The notes under the pieces are model-generated. The model saw only the letters and a list, made by a program, of their open reading frames with translations, did no database searches and was not told where the DNA came from. Made by a program: the position numbers and the translations under genes. A stretch of 64,000 nt of DNA, from the NCBI GenBank assembly GCA_002344065.1, contig DDTK01000003.1, positions 62,001 to 126,000 on the forward strand, in the 5' to 3' direction. Numbering within the stretch: position 1 is the first letter of the stretch; each line of letters starts with the position of its first letter. The DNA is from Flammeovirgaceae bacterium UBA2366. GTDB taxonomy: Bacteria; Bacteroidota; Bacteroidia; Cytophagales; Cyclobacteriaceae. Of the stretch, positions 26,706-34,884 are shown piece after piece.

Positions 26706-27068
26706 TCATTCAAGCAATAGTAAGGATATACCTGGGATTTTAGAAAATCCTTTATCAAAGGTTAGGATGGGAATATTATACTGGATTCCGGTTGCCGCGA
26801 TAAGCGCATCCGGTAATGTTATCTTTCTTTTTTGTTTTAATGCAATGGCAATTGCCTTTATTTCATCGCTGTATGGAATAAGAACACATTCATTCAGCAG
26901 GGATTTAGAGATTTTAATTTGGGAGGGAGTAATGTCGGGCATCCCCAACAGTTCAATCTCTGATACAAATGAAACGGCAAATAGCTTTTCAGTATATGGG
27001 ATAAGACGCTTATCCCCCTCAAGAAGATTGATAAGAATGTTGGTGTCGGCTAAAAAATCAATTTTCAC
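26706..27068 (-). CDS. PIN-domain toxin (VapC-like)
   Basis: This 120-residue PIN domain has its acidic residues in place: D8 (FLADTNILI), Glu in FVSEIELLG, Asp in LPDALIAATG and Asp in FDKGF. VapC toxins are Mg-dependent RNases, often against tRNA. The start is GTG and overlaps the upstream antitoxin by 11 bases. It lies on the opposite strand between the 2H gene and the DnaE2-like gene. Confidence 0.85.
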   Translation of the reverse strand: MKIDFLADTNILINLLEGDKRLIPYTEKLFAVSFVSEIELLGMPDITPSQIKISKSLLNECVLIPYSDEIKAIAIALKQKRKITLPDALIAATGIQYNIPILTFDKGFSKIPGISLLLLE

Positions 27069-27222
27069 GCCTTACTTCTTTTTGATACTTCAGCCCATCC
27101 AAGCCACGCTTCAGCGAGCCAAAATACTTTTTAAGCGAAGATTTTTGCTTGCGTTTCTCCAACTTCGAAAGTGCTTTTTCAATCTCCGGCCTGGTGGCCC
27201 CCTTTTTTATTGTGATAATCAT
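27058..27222 (-). CDS. Small basic antitoxin for the VapC-like toxin
   Basis: This is a 54-residue ORF read by eye: it starts MIITIKKGATRPEIEKALSK and ends KEVRREN. It is highly charged and helical, directly upstream of vapC with an 11-base overlap, the standard antitoxin position. No ribbon-helix-helix or AbrB motif is clear, so the antitoxin family is unassigned. Its start is 41 bases from the divergent DnaE2-like start, so both share one control region. Confidence 0.7.
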   Translation of the reverse strand: MIITIKKGATRPEIEKALSKLEKRKQKSSLKKYFGSLKRGLDGLKYQKEVRREN

Positions 27223-27262
27223 AGATCAAATATACTAAATACCAACTTGTAATGGCAGTAGC

Positions 27263-30200
27263 ATGTTCCTCAACTGCCATACCGCCTACAGTTTCAAATA
27301 CGGCACACTGCCGGTAGACAAGCTCTTTGAAGAAGCCCGCAGGTGCGGTGTACACAAACTCATCCTCACTGAAATCAACAATACCGCCTCGTACATTGAA
27401 ATGCTGCGGCTGTGCGAAGAACGGAAACCGGGCTCACCATTTGCCGGTGAACATCCATACGCGTTGGAAATTGGTGTTGGGATTGAATGCCGTAACGAAC
27501 ATGAATTATTGTACATCATACTGGCGCAGAACAACAACGGCTTCGAAAAAATCAACCGGTTTCTCTCCCATCACAACCGCGAAAACAAAAAACTGCCAGA
27601 GCACGCCCCGGAAATCGAAAACACTTTCATCATCTATCCATTTGGAAAAACAGAACCTGAACGATTACGCACAAACGAATTCATGGGTATACGCAAGCAG
27701 CAACTCAACCAATTTGCTCTGTACACCGCCCGAAAAGAATTCCTGGAAAAATTTGTGATCCTTCACCCAGTAACCTTTGCCACTAAAACCGATTTCAACA
27801 CACACCGGCTGTTGCGCGCCATCGATAACAATACGCTGTTAAGTAAACTTCCTGAGCACGAACAGGCGCACCCCGAAGAAGTGATGATGAAGGAGGAAGA
27901 GTTGAAATATCATTTTCGTGCTTACCCGGAACTGATCCGGAACACACAGAAAATCATGGATCAATGCTCCATCCACTTCAATCTGAAAGAAGATAAAAAC
28001 AAAAAAAAGGTATTGGGGTCAATACGGGCCGATTGGGACTTTTTAGTTACCCATGCGTGGGAAGGTTTTCAAAGTCGCTATGACGTGAGCCACCCCGATT
28101 TGCGCGAACGCTTTGAGCGCGAACTGAACATCATCAAACGCAAAGGCTTTGGCGCCTACTACCTCATCGCATACGATCTCATCCGATTTGCCAAAGACCG
28201 CGGGTTCGAATATGTAGGCCGCGGCAGCGGAGCCAACAGTGTAGTGGCATATTGTTTGGGCATCACCAATGTTGATCCCATTGAACTTGATCTTTACTTC
28301 GAGCGGTTCTTGAATGTGGAACGCTCCTCCCCTCCCGATTTCGACCTCGATTTTTCGTGGGACAACCGCGATGAGGTGTACGATTACCTTTTCCGGACAT
28401 ACGGCCAGGATCATGTGTGTCTGCTGGGCACGCATGTAACCTACCAGAAAAGATCGGTGTTACGCGAGCTGGGAAAAGTATTCGGTTTACCCAAGGCTGA
28501 AATTGATGCCATCGTTGAAGAACCCCATCGATTCAAAAACCGCGACCACATCACAGAATTGATTTTTCGGTATGCCGATAAGATGAAAGATCTTCCTGCC
28601 AATATTTCCATCCACGCTGGCGGAGTACTGATTACGGAAAAACCCATTTATGCCTATACCGCGCTTGAACTTCCCCCAAAAGGCTACCCGGTTTCGCATT
28701 TCGAAATGCACAATGCGGAAGACATGGGCATTTTTAAGTTTGATATTTTAAGCCAGCGGGGGTTGGGACACCTGAAGGAAACGGTGAAGCACGTGAAAAG
28801 AAACCAAGGGATTGATGTTGACATCCATCGGTTCCATGATTTCAAAAAAGACGAAAAGATTAAAGACCTGATGCGCCACAGCAAGGCCATGGGCTGCTTT
28901 TATGTGGAATCACCCGCCATGCGCATGCTGTTGGGCAAACTCCGTTGCGATGACTACCTCACACTGGTAGCCGCCAGCTCCATCATCCGCCCGGGTGTGG
29001 CCCGATCGGGAATGATGCGCGCCTACATTGAGCGTTTTCATGCTGTGCGGAATGGTGGAACGTACGAAGCCATCCATCCGCTGATGGATACGCTGATGAA
29101 GGAAACCTATGGGGTAATGGTGTACCAGGAGGACGTAATTAAAGTGGCGCACCACTTTGCCGGCTTAACCCTAACCGAAGCCGATGTGCTGCGCAGGGGC
29201 ATGTCGGGTAAATACCGCTCGCGGGAAGAGTTTAAACGCGTGCAGGATAAATTTTTTGAGAACTGTCGTGCACGCAATTACCCCGAACCTATTATTGAAC
29301 GCGTATGGTATGAAATTGAAAGTTTCTCGGGATACTCCTTTGCCAAAGGCCACTCAGCCAGTTACGCAGTTGAAAGTTACCAAAGCCTGTACCTGAAAGC
29401 GCACTATCCCCTGGAGTTCATGGTGGGCGTGATCAACAATTTTGGCGGCTTCTACAAAACGGAGTTTTATTTTCACGAAGCCCGTATGAATGGCGCCACC
29501 ATTAAAGCACCGTGTGTCAATAAAAGTGAATACCTGACGACTATCTATGGAAAAGAAATCTTCATCGGATTTATTCACCTGAAAAGTCTGGAAACAAAGG
29601 TAGCGCAACAAATTGCTGTTGAACGAAAACAGGGTGCCTACCGCAGCCTGAATGATTTTATGAGAAGGATACCGTTGGGATTAGAACAGGTGCGCATACT
29701 CATTCGGATGGGTGCGTTCCGGTTTACCGGGAAATCAAAACAAAAATTATTATGGGAAGCCATGCTGTATTGCAGCAACACAAAAACCAAAAACAGGAAT
29801 ACATCCGAGTTATTCGATACCGAACCCAGCGAATACCCATTACCGGCACTACAACGAAACGAACTGGAAGATGCCTTTGATGAAATTGAGTTGCTGGGCT
29901 TCCCGTTGTGCGATCCGTTTAAACTGGTGGCCACATCAAATTTTGGCGATACAAAAGCGACTGAGTTATTGAACAAATTAGGTAAAGTAGTGACCATACT
30001 GGGGTACGTAGTTACCACAAAAAACACCGGTACCATAAAAGGTGAGCTCATGCACTTTGGCACGTTCTACGATCAGCAGGGCGAAGTATTTGATACGGTG
30101 CATTTCCCTGATGTAGCTAAGAAATTTCCCTTCCGGGGAAGAGGATTTTATTTCATTACAGGAAAAGTGGTGGAAGATTTTGGAATCGCCACGATTGAGG

Positions 30201-30334
30201 TTAGCAGTATGGAGAAAATTCCGCTGATCAATAAAAAAGAATTACCGTACGAACCGCTGCATCATACGCAGTCGAAAAATCCGGATCAATCTGTCATTAT
30301 AAATCACATAAATGCTAAACACTTGTCACCCTGA
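27263..30334 (+). CDS. dnaE2: DNA polymerase III alpha subunit, error-prone DnaE2-like
   Basis: This 1023-residue C-family polymerase is shorter than replicative DnaE (about 1150 or more). The N-terminal PHP domain has lost the usual HxH (NCHTAYSF), as in DnaE2. The catalytic PPDFDLDFSWDNRDEV lies around residue 352-367, VGRGSGANSVVAYCLGIT precedes it, and GVMVYQEDVIKVA is also conserved. An OB-like region ends the protein; the tau-binding C-terminus is absent. It completes the repressor-dinB-2H-dnaE cassette, but the vapBC pair separates it from dinB. Its own spacer has only an ACTAA half-site (27234-27238), not a full operator. Confidence 0.88.
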   Translation: MFLNCHTAYSFKYGTLPVDKLFEEARRCGVHKLILTEINNTASYIEMLRLCEERKPGSPFAGEHPYALEIGVGIECRNEHELLYIILAQNNNGFEKINRFLSHHNRENKKLPEHAPEIENTFIIYPFGKTEPERLRTNEFMGIRKQQLNQFALYTARKEFLEKFVILHPVTFATKTDFNTHRLLRAIDNNTLLSKLPEHEQAHPEEVMMKEEELKYHFRAYPELIRNTQKIMDQCSIHFNLKEDKNKKKVLGSIRADWDFLVTHAWEGFQSRYDVSHPDLRERFERELNIIKRKGFGAYYLIAYDLIRFAKDRGFEYVGRGSGANSVVAYCLGITNVDPIELDLYFERFLNVERSSPPDFDLDFSWDNRDEVYDYLFRTYGQDHVCLLGTHVTYQKRSVLRELGKVFGLPKAEIDAIVEEPHRFKNRDHITELIFRYADKMKDLPANISIHAGGVLITEKPIYAYTALELPPKGYPVSHFEMHNAEDMGIFKFDILSQRGLGHLKETVKHVKRNQGIDVDIHRFHDFKKDEKIKDLMRHSKAMGCFYVESPAMRMLLGKLRCDDYLTLVAASSIIRPGVARSGMMRAYIERFHAVRNGGTYEAIHPLMDTLMKETYGVMVYQEDVIKVAHHFAGLTLTEADVLRRGMSGKYRSREEFKRVQDKFFENCRARNYPEPIIERVWYEIESFSGYSFAKGHSASYAVESYQSLYLKAHYPLEFMVGVINNFGGFYKTEFYFHEARMNGATIKAPCVNKSEYLTTIYGKEIFIGFIHLKSLETKVAQQIAVERKQGAYRSLNDFMRRIPLGLEQVRILIRMGAFRFTGKSKQKLLWEAMLYCSNTKTKNRNTSELFDTEPSEYPLPALQRNELEDAFDEIELLGFPLCDPFKLVATSNFGDTKATELLNKLGKVVTILGYVVTTKNTGTIKGELMHFGTFYDQQGEVFDTVHFPDVAKKFPFRGRGFYFITGKVVEDFGIATIEVSSMEKIPLINKKELPYEPLHHTQSKNPDQSVIINHINAKHLSP

Positions 30335-30340
30335 GCTAAG

Positions 30341-30370
30341 TGTCATGCTTCGACCAAGCTCAGCATGACA
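30341..30370. terminator. Hairpin between convergent dnaE2 and oxidoreductase genes (REP-like)
   Basis: Arms TGTCATGCT (30341-30349) and AGCATGACA (30362-30370) surround a 12-base loop. The preceding bases GTCACCCTGAGC, which hold the dnaE2 stop codon, resemble another member of the same type of repeat. Confidence 0.6.
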
Positions 30371-30376
30371 TCGGAT

Positions 30377-31018
30377 TCAGAACTGCTGAAGCTCCTTCGA
30401 CTCGTGAATAAATTTTCCTTTAGAATTTTGTTTAGCGAAATGAAGCATCGCCCTTGCAACTTTAGCGGAATCAATCGCTTTGTATTTCAGTGGAATCATA
30501 AAACCTAACGCTTTGTACACTACCGTTGCCGCCCCTTCCCCGGTTCTTTTCTCCATGCGCTCGCCCAACAATAATGAAGGCCTGAAAATATGATACGAAT
30601 CAAATCCAACCGCATCAATGGCTTGCTCCACTTCACCTTTTACACGATTGTAAAAAATTCCGGACTTTGCATCCGAACCTAACGCTGTAATGATCAGAAA
30701 TTGTATTGCTCCTTGATTCTTTGTCAGCCTGGCCAACTCAAGCGGATACTCAAAATCCACTTTTCGAAAGGCGGCCTGACTGCCGGCTTGTTTTATGGTA
30801 GTTCCCAAACAACAAAAAACATCATCAGCTTTCAACTGATCATGGTGCTCGGTTAAGGTGTTGAAATCGGCCACGATATTCTGAAGCTTGGCGTGTTGAA
30901 TATCCAAAGGCTTCCGACTGATGGCTTTCACAACTGTATAATGGGAGTCTTCCAGCAACAACTCAAGCAATTGCTTTCCGATCAATCCTGTGGAACCGGC
31001 CAACAGCGCTGTTCTCAT
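30377..31018 (-). CDS. NAD(P)H-binding oxidoreductase (HTATIP2/atypical SDR-like)
   Basis: This 213-residue Rossmann protein has the nucleotide-binding turn LLAGSTGLIGKQLLE at residues 5-19, CCLGTTIKQAGS, and YNRVKGEVEQA holding the YxxxK pair, with FRPSLLLGER after it. The pattern matches TIP30/HTATIP2-like atypical SDRs. Substrate unknown. Its ATG overlaps the stop of the YkvA gene. Confidence 0.82.
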   Translation of the reverse strand: MRTALLAGSTGLIGKQLLELLLEDSHYTVVKAISRKPLDIQHAKLQNIVADFNTLTEHHDQLKADDVFCCLGTTIKQAGSQAAFRKVDFEYPLELARLTKNQGAIQFLIITALGSDAKSGIFYNRVKGEVEQAIDAVGFDSYHIFRPSLLLGERMEKRTGEGAATVVYKALGFMIPLKYKAIDSAKVARAMLHFAKQNSKGKFIHESKELQQF

Positions 31019-31413
31019 GAAAGCTTCAGATTGGATTGTTCCCAGATCAGAAACTTATCGATTTCCGTTTGAACGGAGCTGTACACCCACAATAAAATTG
31101 AAAAATCATCGGTTAAGCCCACCACCGGGGCAAGATCAGGGATAAGATCGAACGGGTTGACGAAATAAATAATAGCCGCTAAAATCGCGGCAATGGTTTT
31201 CCACGGAACGTTCCGGTAACTGCCCTTCGTATACGATTTGATAAGTCGAACCAACACATCGAGTTTGGACTTCACCCTCCGGAAACTCAAATCATTTTTA
31301 TTCATCCGGCCCACCTTAATCGCCAGCTGCGAAAGCAACATAGCTATGCGTCCATGGCGACCGAAGAAGCTGGAAGCTTTGTGTAAAGCCGATTGATAAA
31401 AAATGTTGGTCAT
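31015..31413 (-). CDS. YkvA family protein (DUF1232)
   Basis: This 132-residue protein has the DUF1232 core: VPWKTIAAILAAIIYFVNPFDLIPDLAPVVGLTDDFSILLWV (about 68-110), a membrane hairpin with the NPFDLIPD signature. The N-terminal half is helical and charged. Function unknown. It is the middle gene of a tight three-gene unit, 1 base from the upstream gene. Confidence 0.85.
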   Translation of the reverse strand: MTNIFYQSALHKASSFFGRHGRIAMLLSQLAIKVGRMNKNDLSFRRVKSKLDVLVRLIKSYTKGSYRNVPWKTIAAILAAIIYFVNPFDLIPDLAPVVGLTDDFSILLWVYSSVQTEIDKFLIWEQSNLKLS

Positions 31414-31414
31414 G

Positions 31415-31933
31415 TTAAAAAGTTTGCTGTATCTCCCGCTTTATCTCCACCAGCGCATGTGCAATGGAGTCCGGTTTATTAATGATCTTTTCAAAAATCT
31501 TTTTCGAAAGATCCAGGCTGGTAGCCTCCTGGCCCATTTCCGATGCCGCTTCATTAATCGTTACTACCAAATCTTCCTTCGCATTACGCACAAGTTCCCA
31601 ACTGCTTTCGCTCATAAAAATCTGCTGCGAAACATTGTGGTTATACTCGTTGCGTATTTCACTTAGCAACACCTGGTGAAACTCGCGCGCAGGTATAGCA
31701 CCCGGATTCAGGCGTACTAACAAATTTTGCGGACTGATTCGTTCCAGGAACAGGCACATTCTTTCATAGGCCTGCAAGCGCAACGGCAGCACCGTTTCAA
31801 TGCTGCGGCTTCGGATTTCAAGCTTTTTCAGTTCAATTTCCTTGGCCAGGAACGACCGGACCAACAGGTATGCCGCATACAACACTAATGAAGCGGGGAT
31901 CAGAATCTTGCCAAAATCAATAAGCGCATCCAT
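31415..31933 (-). CDS. Conserved membrane-anchored protein of unknown function
   Basis: This 172-residue protein starts at ATG 31933 (MDALIDFGK), because upstream residues of the open frame are not protein-like. One N-terminal transmembrane helix (ILIPASLVLYAAYLLVRSFL) is followed by a basic stretch and a helical soluble domain with RLQAYERMCLFLERISP and SEIRNEYNHNVSQQIFMS. I recognise it as a type seen in Bacteroidota but cannot name a function. It is the first gene of a unit with YkvA and the oxidoreductase. Confidence 0.72.
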   Translation of the reverse strand: MDALIDFGKILIPASLVLYAAYLLVRSFLAKEIELKKLEIRSRSIETVLPLRLQAYERMCLFLERISPQNLLVRLNPGAIPAREFHQVLLSEIRNEYNHNVSQQIFMSESSWELVRNAKEDLVVTINEAASEMGQEATSLDLSKKIFEKIINKPDSIAHALVEIKREIQQTF

Positions 31934-31985
31934 AGAATTAATTTTCACTAAAAAGTGTTGAAAATTACTAATTTTAACCATCATT

Positions 31986-32198
31986 ATGGAAAATAAACTT
32001 AAAGAGCATCTGTTCGAAATAGCCAAAAAAATTACTGATGACACCCGTCTCGAGGATGTTTATCAGCAATTGTCGCTCCTTGCAGATATTGAAGAATCCG
32101 AAAAAGAAGAGGCAGCCGGACAAACTTTAACCCACGAAGAAGTTATTTCGAAATCTGGTGAATGGTTGAATAAATCATCGTACGAACTTAACCAGTAA
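31986..32198 (+). CDS. Small acidic protein, antitoxin-like
   Basis: This 70-residue acidic helical protein has a C-terminal LTHEEVISKSGEWLNK, which resembles the HEEV-type tail of antitoxins paired with ParE/RelE toxins. No toxin gene follows: the 63 bases to the next gene are non-coding. It is divergent from the membrane-anchored gene (52 bases). It could be an orphan antitoxin or an unrelated small protein. Confidence 0.6.
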   Translation: MENKLKEHLFEIAKKITDDTRLEDVYQQLSLLADIEESEKEEAAGQTLTHEEVISKSGEWLNKSSYELNQ

Positions 32199-32261
32199 TT
32201 TAATTGCCAGAATATTTCATACCTCGCGGAACCCGAAAAAACTACGAGGCGTTTAAACGTC

Positions 32262-32576
32262 ATGATCAATTTTCAACCTGTAACCCTAACCCCAAAAGCT
32301 GCTGAAGAAGTCCGCAAAATCATGCAGACAAAAAATATCCCTGCTGATTACGGCTTACGGGTTGGGGTTCGTGGTGGAGGTTGTGGGGTTTCCCTGCTCA
32401 TCGGGTTCGACAAAAAAAAGGAGAACGACCAAAGCTATACCATTGAAGGCATACCGGTTTTGGTAGACAAGCGCCACACCATGTACGTAGTGGGCAAAGA
32501 AATTGATTTCTATGAAGGCGATGAAGGTCGGGGCTTCATGTTTGCCGATCCGAAAGCAACCACCACAGAGGCTTAA
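32262..32576 (+). CDS. HesB/IscA family protein lacking the C-terminal CGC motif
   Basis: This 104-residue A-type carrier-like protein starts VTLTPKAAEEVRKIM and has GLRVGVRGGGCG (Cys41). Normal IscA/SufA/ErpA proteins bind Fe-S or iron with this Cys and two more in a C-terminal CGCG motif. Here the C-terminus is GRGFMFADPKATTTEA with no Cys. It may be a diverged paralog that no longer carries clusters in the usual way. Confidence 0.82.
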   Translation: MINFQPVTLTPKAAEEVRKIMQTKNIPADYGLRVGVRGGGCGVSLLIGFDKKKENDQSYTIEGIPVLVDKRHTMYVVGKEIDFYEGDEGRGFMFADPKATTTEA

Positions 32577-32648
32577 AATCAGCAAGTTTCAGGTTTTACA
32601 CCCGAAACGAACCCACCATTTTTACGGCATAATCAAACACGTACCTTT

Positions 32649-33509
32649 ATGCTGTTGATCAGTCAGGAACACCATATTAATTACCAGCGCATTGCGCAGG
32701 CCATCGAATACCTGGAAAAGAATGTTCACCGACAGCCCGAACTGGATGAAGTTGCCGAGCAGGTTCACTTGTCACCCTTCCACTTCCAACGTATCTTCAC
32801 CGAGTGGGCGGGTATCAGTCCGAAACGATTCTTACAATTTCTTACTACCGATTTTTTAAAAAAGAAATTACAGGAGAGCAGAAACCTGGAAGAGCTGGCA
32901 CAAACAGCAGGACTCTCCGGGCAATCACGAGTCTACGATTTGTTCACAACGCTGGAAGCAGTAACACCACAGGAATATAAATTGCGTGGCTCTGGAATTC
33001 AGATTGAATTCGGATTTCATAAAACACCTTTCGGAAATTGCCTGATTGGTGTAACCGAACGTGGCATCTGCTGGTTTTCATTTATCAGTTTGGATGAAGA
33101 CGGAAGACATGAACTGGAAAACATGAAGGAACATTGGCACAATTCTGTTTTTCATCAAAACCAAAACTTAACAGCAGAATTTGTTGATGATATATTTAAC
33201 CGCAAAGAAAGCAACCAAAACAAACTCCATTTATTCGTTAAGGGTACCAACTTTCAAATCAAAGTGTGGGAAGCGTTATTAAAAATCCCGATGGGCGATG
33301 TTACAACCTATAAGGATATTGCCGAGAGAGTATCAAACCCAAAAGCGATACAAGCGGTAGGTTCTGCGGTAGGATCAAATCACATTGCCTACCTCATTCC
33401 TTGTCACCGTGTAATACGCAAAGATGGTATACTGGGCGAATACCGTTGGGAAGCCACACGCAAGAAAGGTATTATCGGTTGGGAGATGGCTAAGGCTTCA
33501 GGGTTTTAA
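32649..33509 (+). CDS. AraC-HTH / O6-methylguanine-DNA methyltransferase fusion (Ada-like)
   Basis: This 286-residue protein has an AraC-type double HTH (about 10-105, LDEVAEQVHLSPFHFQRIF) followed by an Ogt domain with the alkyl-acceptor Cys in IPCHRVIRKDG (about residue 253). The N-terminal zinc Ada domain that senses methylphosphotriesters in E. coli Ada is absent. It repairs O6-alkylguanine and may regulate genes. No alkA-like neighbour is present. Confidence 0.92.
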   Translation: MLLISQEHHINYQRIAQAIEYLEKNVHRQPELDEVAEQVHLSPFHFQRIFTEWAGISPKRFLQFLTTDFLKKKLQESRNLEELAQTAGLSGQSRVYDLFTTLEAVTPQEYKLRGSGIQIEFGFHKTPFGNCLIGVTERGICWFSFISLDEDGRHELENMKEHWHNSVFHQNQNLTAEFVDDIFNRKESNQNKLHLFVKGTNFQIKVWEALLKIPMGDVTTYKDIAERVSNPKAIQAVGSAVGSNHIAYLIPCHRVIRKDGILGEYRWEATRKKGIIGWEMAKASGF

Positions 33510-33584
33510 ACCCAGGTTTGTTTATCGGTATATTGCACTGTCCTCCTTGACAAAATATCTACAAACAAAATCCTCCTAATAGTT

Positions 33585-34487
33585 ATGCACATAAAGTATC
33601 ACTCTGAATTTAAAAATCCTCAACAAGATAAAGTTTGGTTTGAAAACTGGGTGAAACAGGTTGAGCACGTTAATCAAAAAACGTATACTCGCCTTGAGCT
33701 TGATACTGTGTTGGGCAAAACTGTAGTATGGGGACTGAATTCTGACCATCAAAATCTGGAAACGCTGGTTATCTTCCCAGGAGCACGTACATCCGTGTTG
33801 TTCTGGGATTTTGATAACAACCTGAATAATCTCGGCAAACCAGTGCGCTTGTTTTTGGTCGAGACTAATGGATTGCCCAACTCCAGCGATGGTGATACAC
33901 CCGACATTAAATCAACTGATTATGGAACATGGGCTGCTGATATACTGAACAAATTAGGTATTGAACAAGCATACATTGCCGGTGCATCTTTTGGCGGATT
34001 AATCTGCATGAAGTTATGCATTACTAATCCCGAAAAAGTTAAAGCCGCATTTCTCTTAAACCCGGGTTGCCTCCAACCCTTCTCGCTTTCTTTCAAAAAT
34101 TTGTATTACAACCTTCTGCCCATAATTGCTCCTTCACCCAAAAATGTAAAGAAATTTCTTGATACCGCGGTGTTTAGCAAACCCGAACACAGTCTTTCAG
34201 AAAGCAGTGAAAAACTCATCATCGATTATGAAGTCTTTGCCTTAACCCGTTATAAGGATAAAACACAAAAGCCTTATTACATGAACGATGAACTGAAGCA
34301 GATCAAAGTCGATACACACTTGTTTGTGGGTGATCATGATTTACTGTTTCCCTATAGTCAATCCATTGAAAACGCTAAAGCCAAGCTATCTTCCTTAAAG
34401 GATGTACTGGTATTTAAAAATGTGGGGCATGGAATTGAAACCTATTCAAAAGCAATTCAAGCTATTGGTGCCAGGCTATCTTTGTGA
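33585..34487 (+). CDS. Alpha/beta hydrolase
   Basis: This 300-residue protein has the nucleophile elbow GASFGG (about residue 134-139), an oxyanion region LVIFPGARTS, an acid in FVGDHDLLFP and the His in NVGHGIETY. The order Ser-Asp-His fits the fold. No lid or signal peptide is obvious. Substrate unknown. Confidence 0.85.
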   Translation: MHIKYHSEFKNPQQDKVWFENWVKQVEHVNQKTYTRLELDTVLGKTVVWGLNSDHQNLETLVIFPGARTSVLFWDFDNNLNNLGKPVRLFLVETNGLPNSSDGDTPDIKSTDYGTWAADILNKLGIEQAYIAGASFGGLICMKLCITNPEKVKAAFLLNPGCLQPFSLSFKNLYYNLLPIIAPSPKNVKKFLDTAVFSKPEHSLSESSEKLIIDYEVFALTRYKDKTQKPYYMNDELKQIKVDTHLFVGDHDLLFPYSQSIENAKAKLSSLKDVLVFKNVGHGIETYSKAIQAIGARLSL

Positions 34488-34499
34488 TTTCTCTAAGCC

Positions 34500-34524
34500 T
34501 TTGTTGGTGTTCTTCACCAACAAA
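34500..34524. terminator. Hairpin after the alpha/beta hydrolase gene
   Basis: Arms TTTGTTGGTG and CACCAACAAA (10 bp, perfect) surround TTCTT. It lies 12 bases after the hydrolase stop and before the glycogen synthase relic on the other strand. No long T run follows. Confidence 0.45.
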
Positions 34525-34559
34525 ACCAAACACTTGAACAACTTGGTGAATGTAATGCT

Positions 34560-34746
34560 TCACTTCCCCTCCAACACCCTCACATACGCCTGCTTGTAAT
34601 GCTTGATTAAATTCTTTCATCATGGCCGGAACTTTTGAACGTATTACCGTATAAATTCCACCCACTTGTTTACACACTTCCTACGCAACTTCCAGCAAGG
34701 TTGCTTTTGGAAAATCATTCGTTTCAACACTCTTCTTTTTTGACAT
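34560..34746 (-). pseudogene. Relic of a glycogen/starch synthase (N-terminus joined to C-terminus)
   Basis: The start ATG (34746) opens MSKKKSVETNDFPKATLLEVA, then a TAG (34681-34683) sits where glycogen synthases have Trp. The frame continues EVCKQVGGIYTVIRSKVPAMMKEF, which is the ADP/UDP-glucose-binding N-terminus of a GT5/GT3-type synthase. After that, a +1 frame reads LIKHYKQAYVRVLEGK and stops at 34560, which looks like a C-terminal end. About 400-500 codons between are missing. So a nonsense change and a large internal deletion have killed the gene. The stretch 34488-34884 holds no intact gene. Confidence 0.75.
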
Positions 34747-34884
34747 ACAATATTTCCTTTCTGAGTCAAAATGACTGTAACCGTCTTTTAAATCTAGAAA
34801 TTTAATGACAAAACTTCCTGAAATGCGATCAAACTTTCAATGGACTTTGTTTTGTGCTTGGGTGCACGGAGAGACCTAATGATT

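Noticed and set aside
26665..27252. 195-residue plus-strand frame opposite the VapBC pair
   Set aside because: It is antisense to a convincing PIN-domain gene and its antitoxin; its translation has no family features.
27223..27262. Third SOS operator before dnaE2
   Set aside because: ACTAA is present at 27234-27238, but the matching arm at the right spacing reads AACTT instead of TTAGT.
28043..28435. 130-residue minus-strand frame inside dnaE2
   Set aside because: It is antisense to the conserved polymerase core (PDFDLDF region), and no independent evidence supports it.
34402..34599. 65-residue plus-strand frame over the end of the hydrolase gene
   Set aside because: It overlaps the hydrolase C-terminus in another frame and runs antisense through the glycogen synthase relic.
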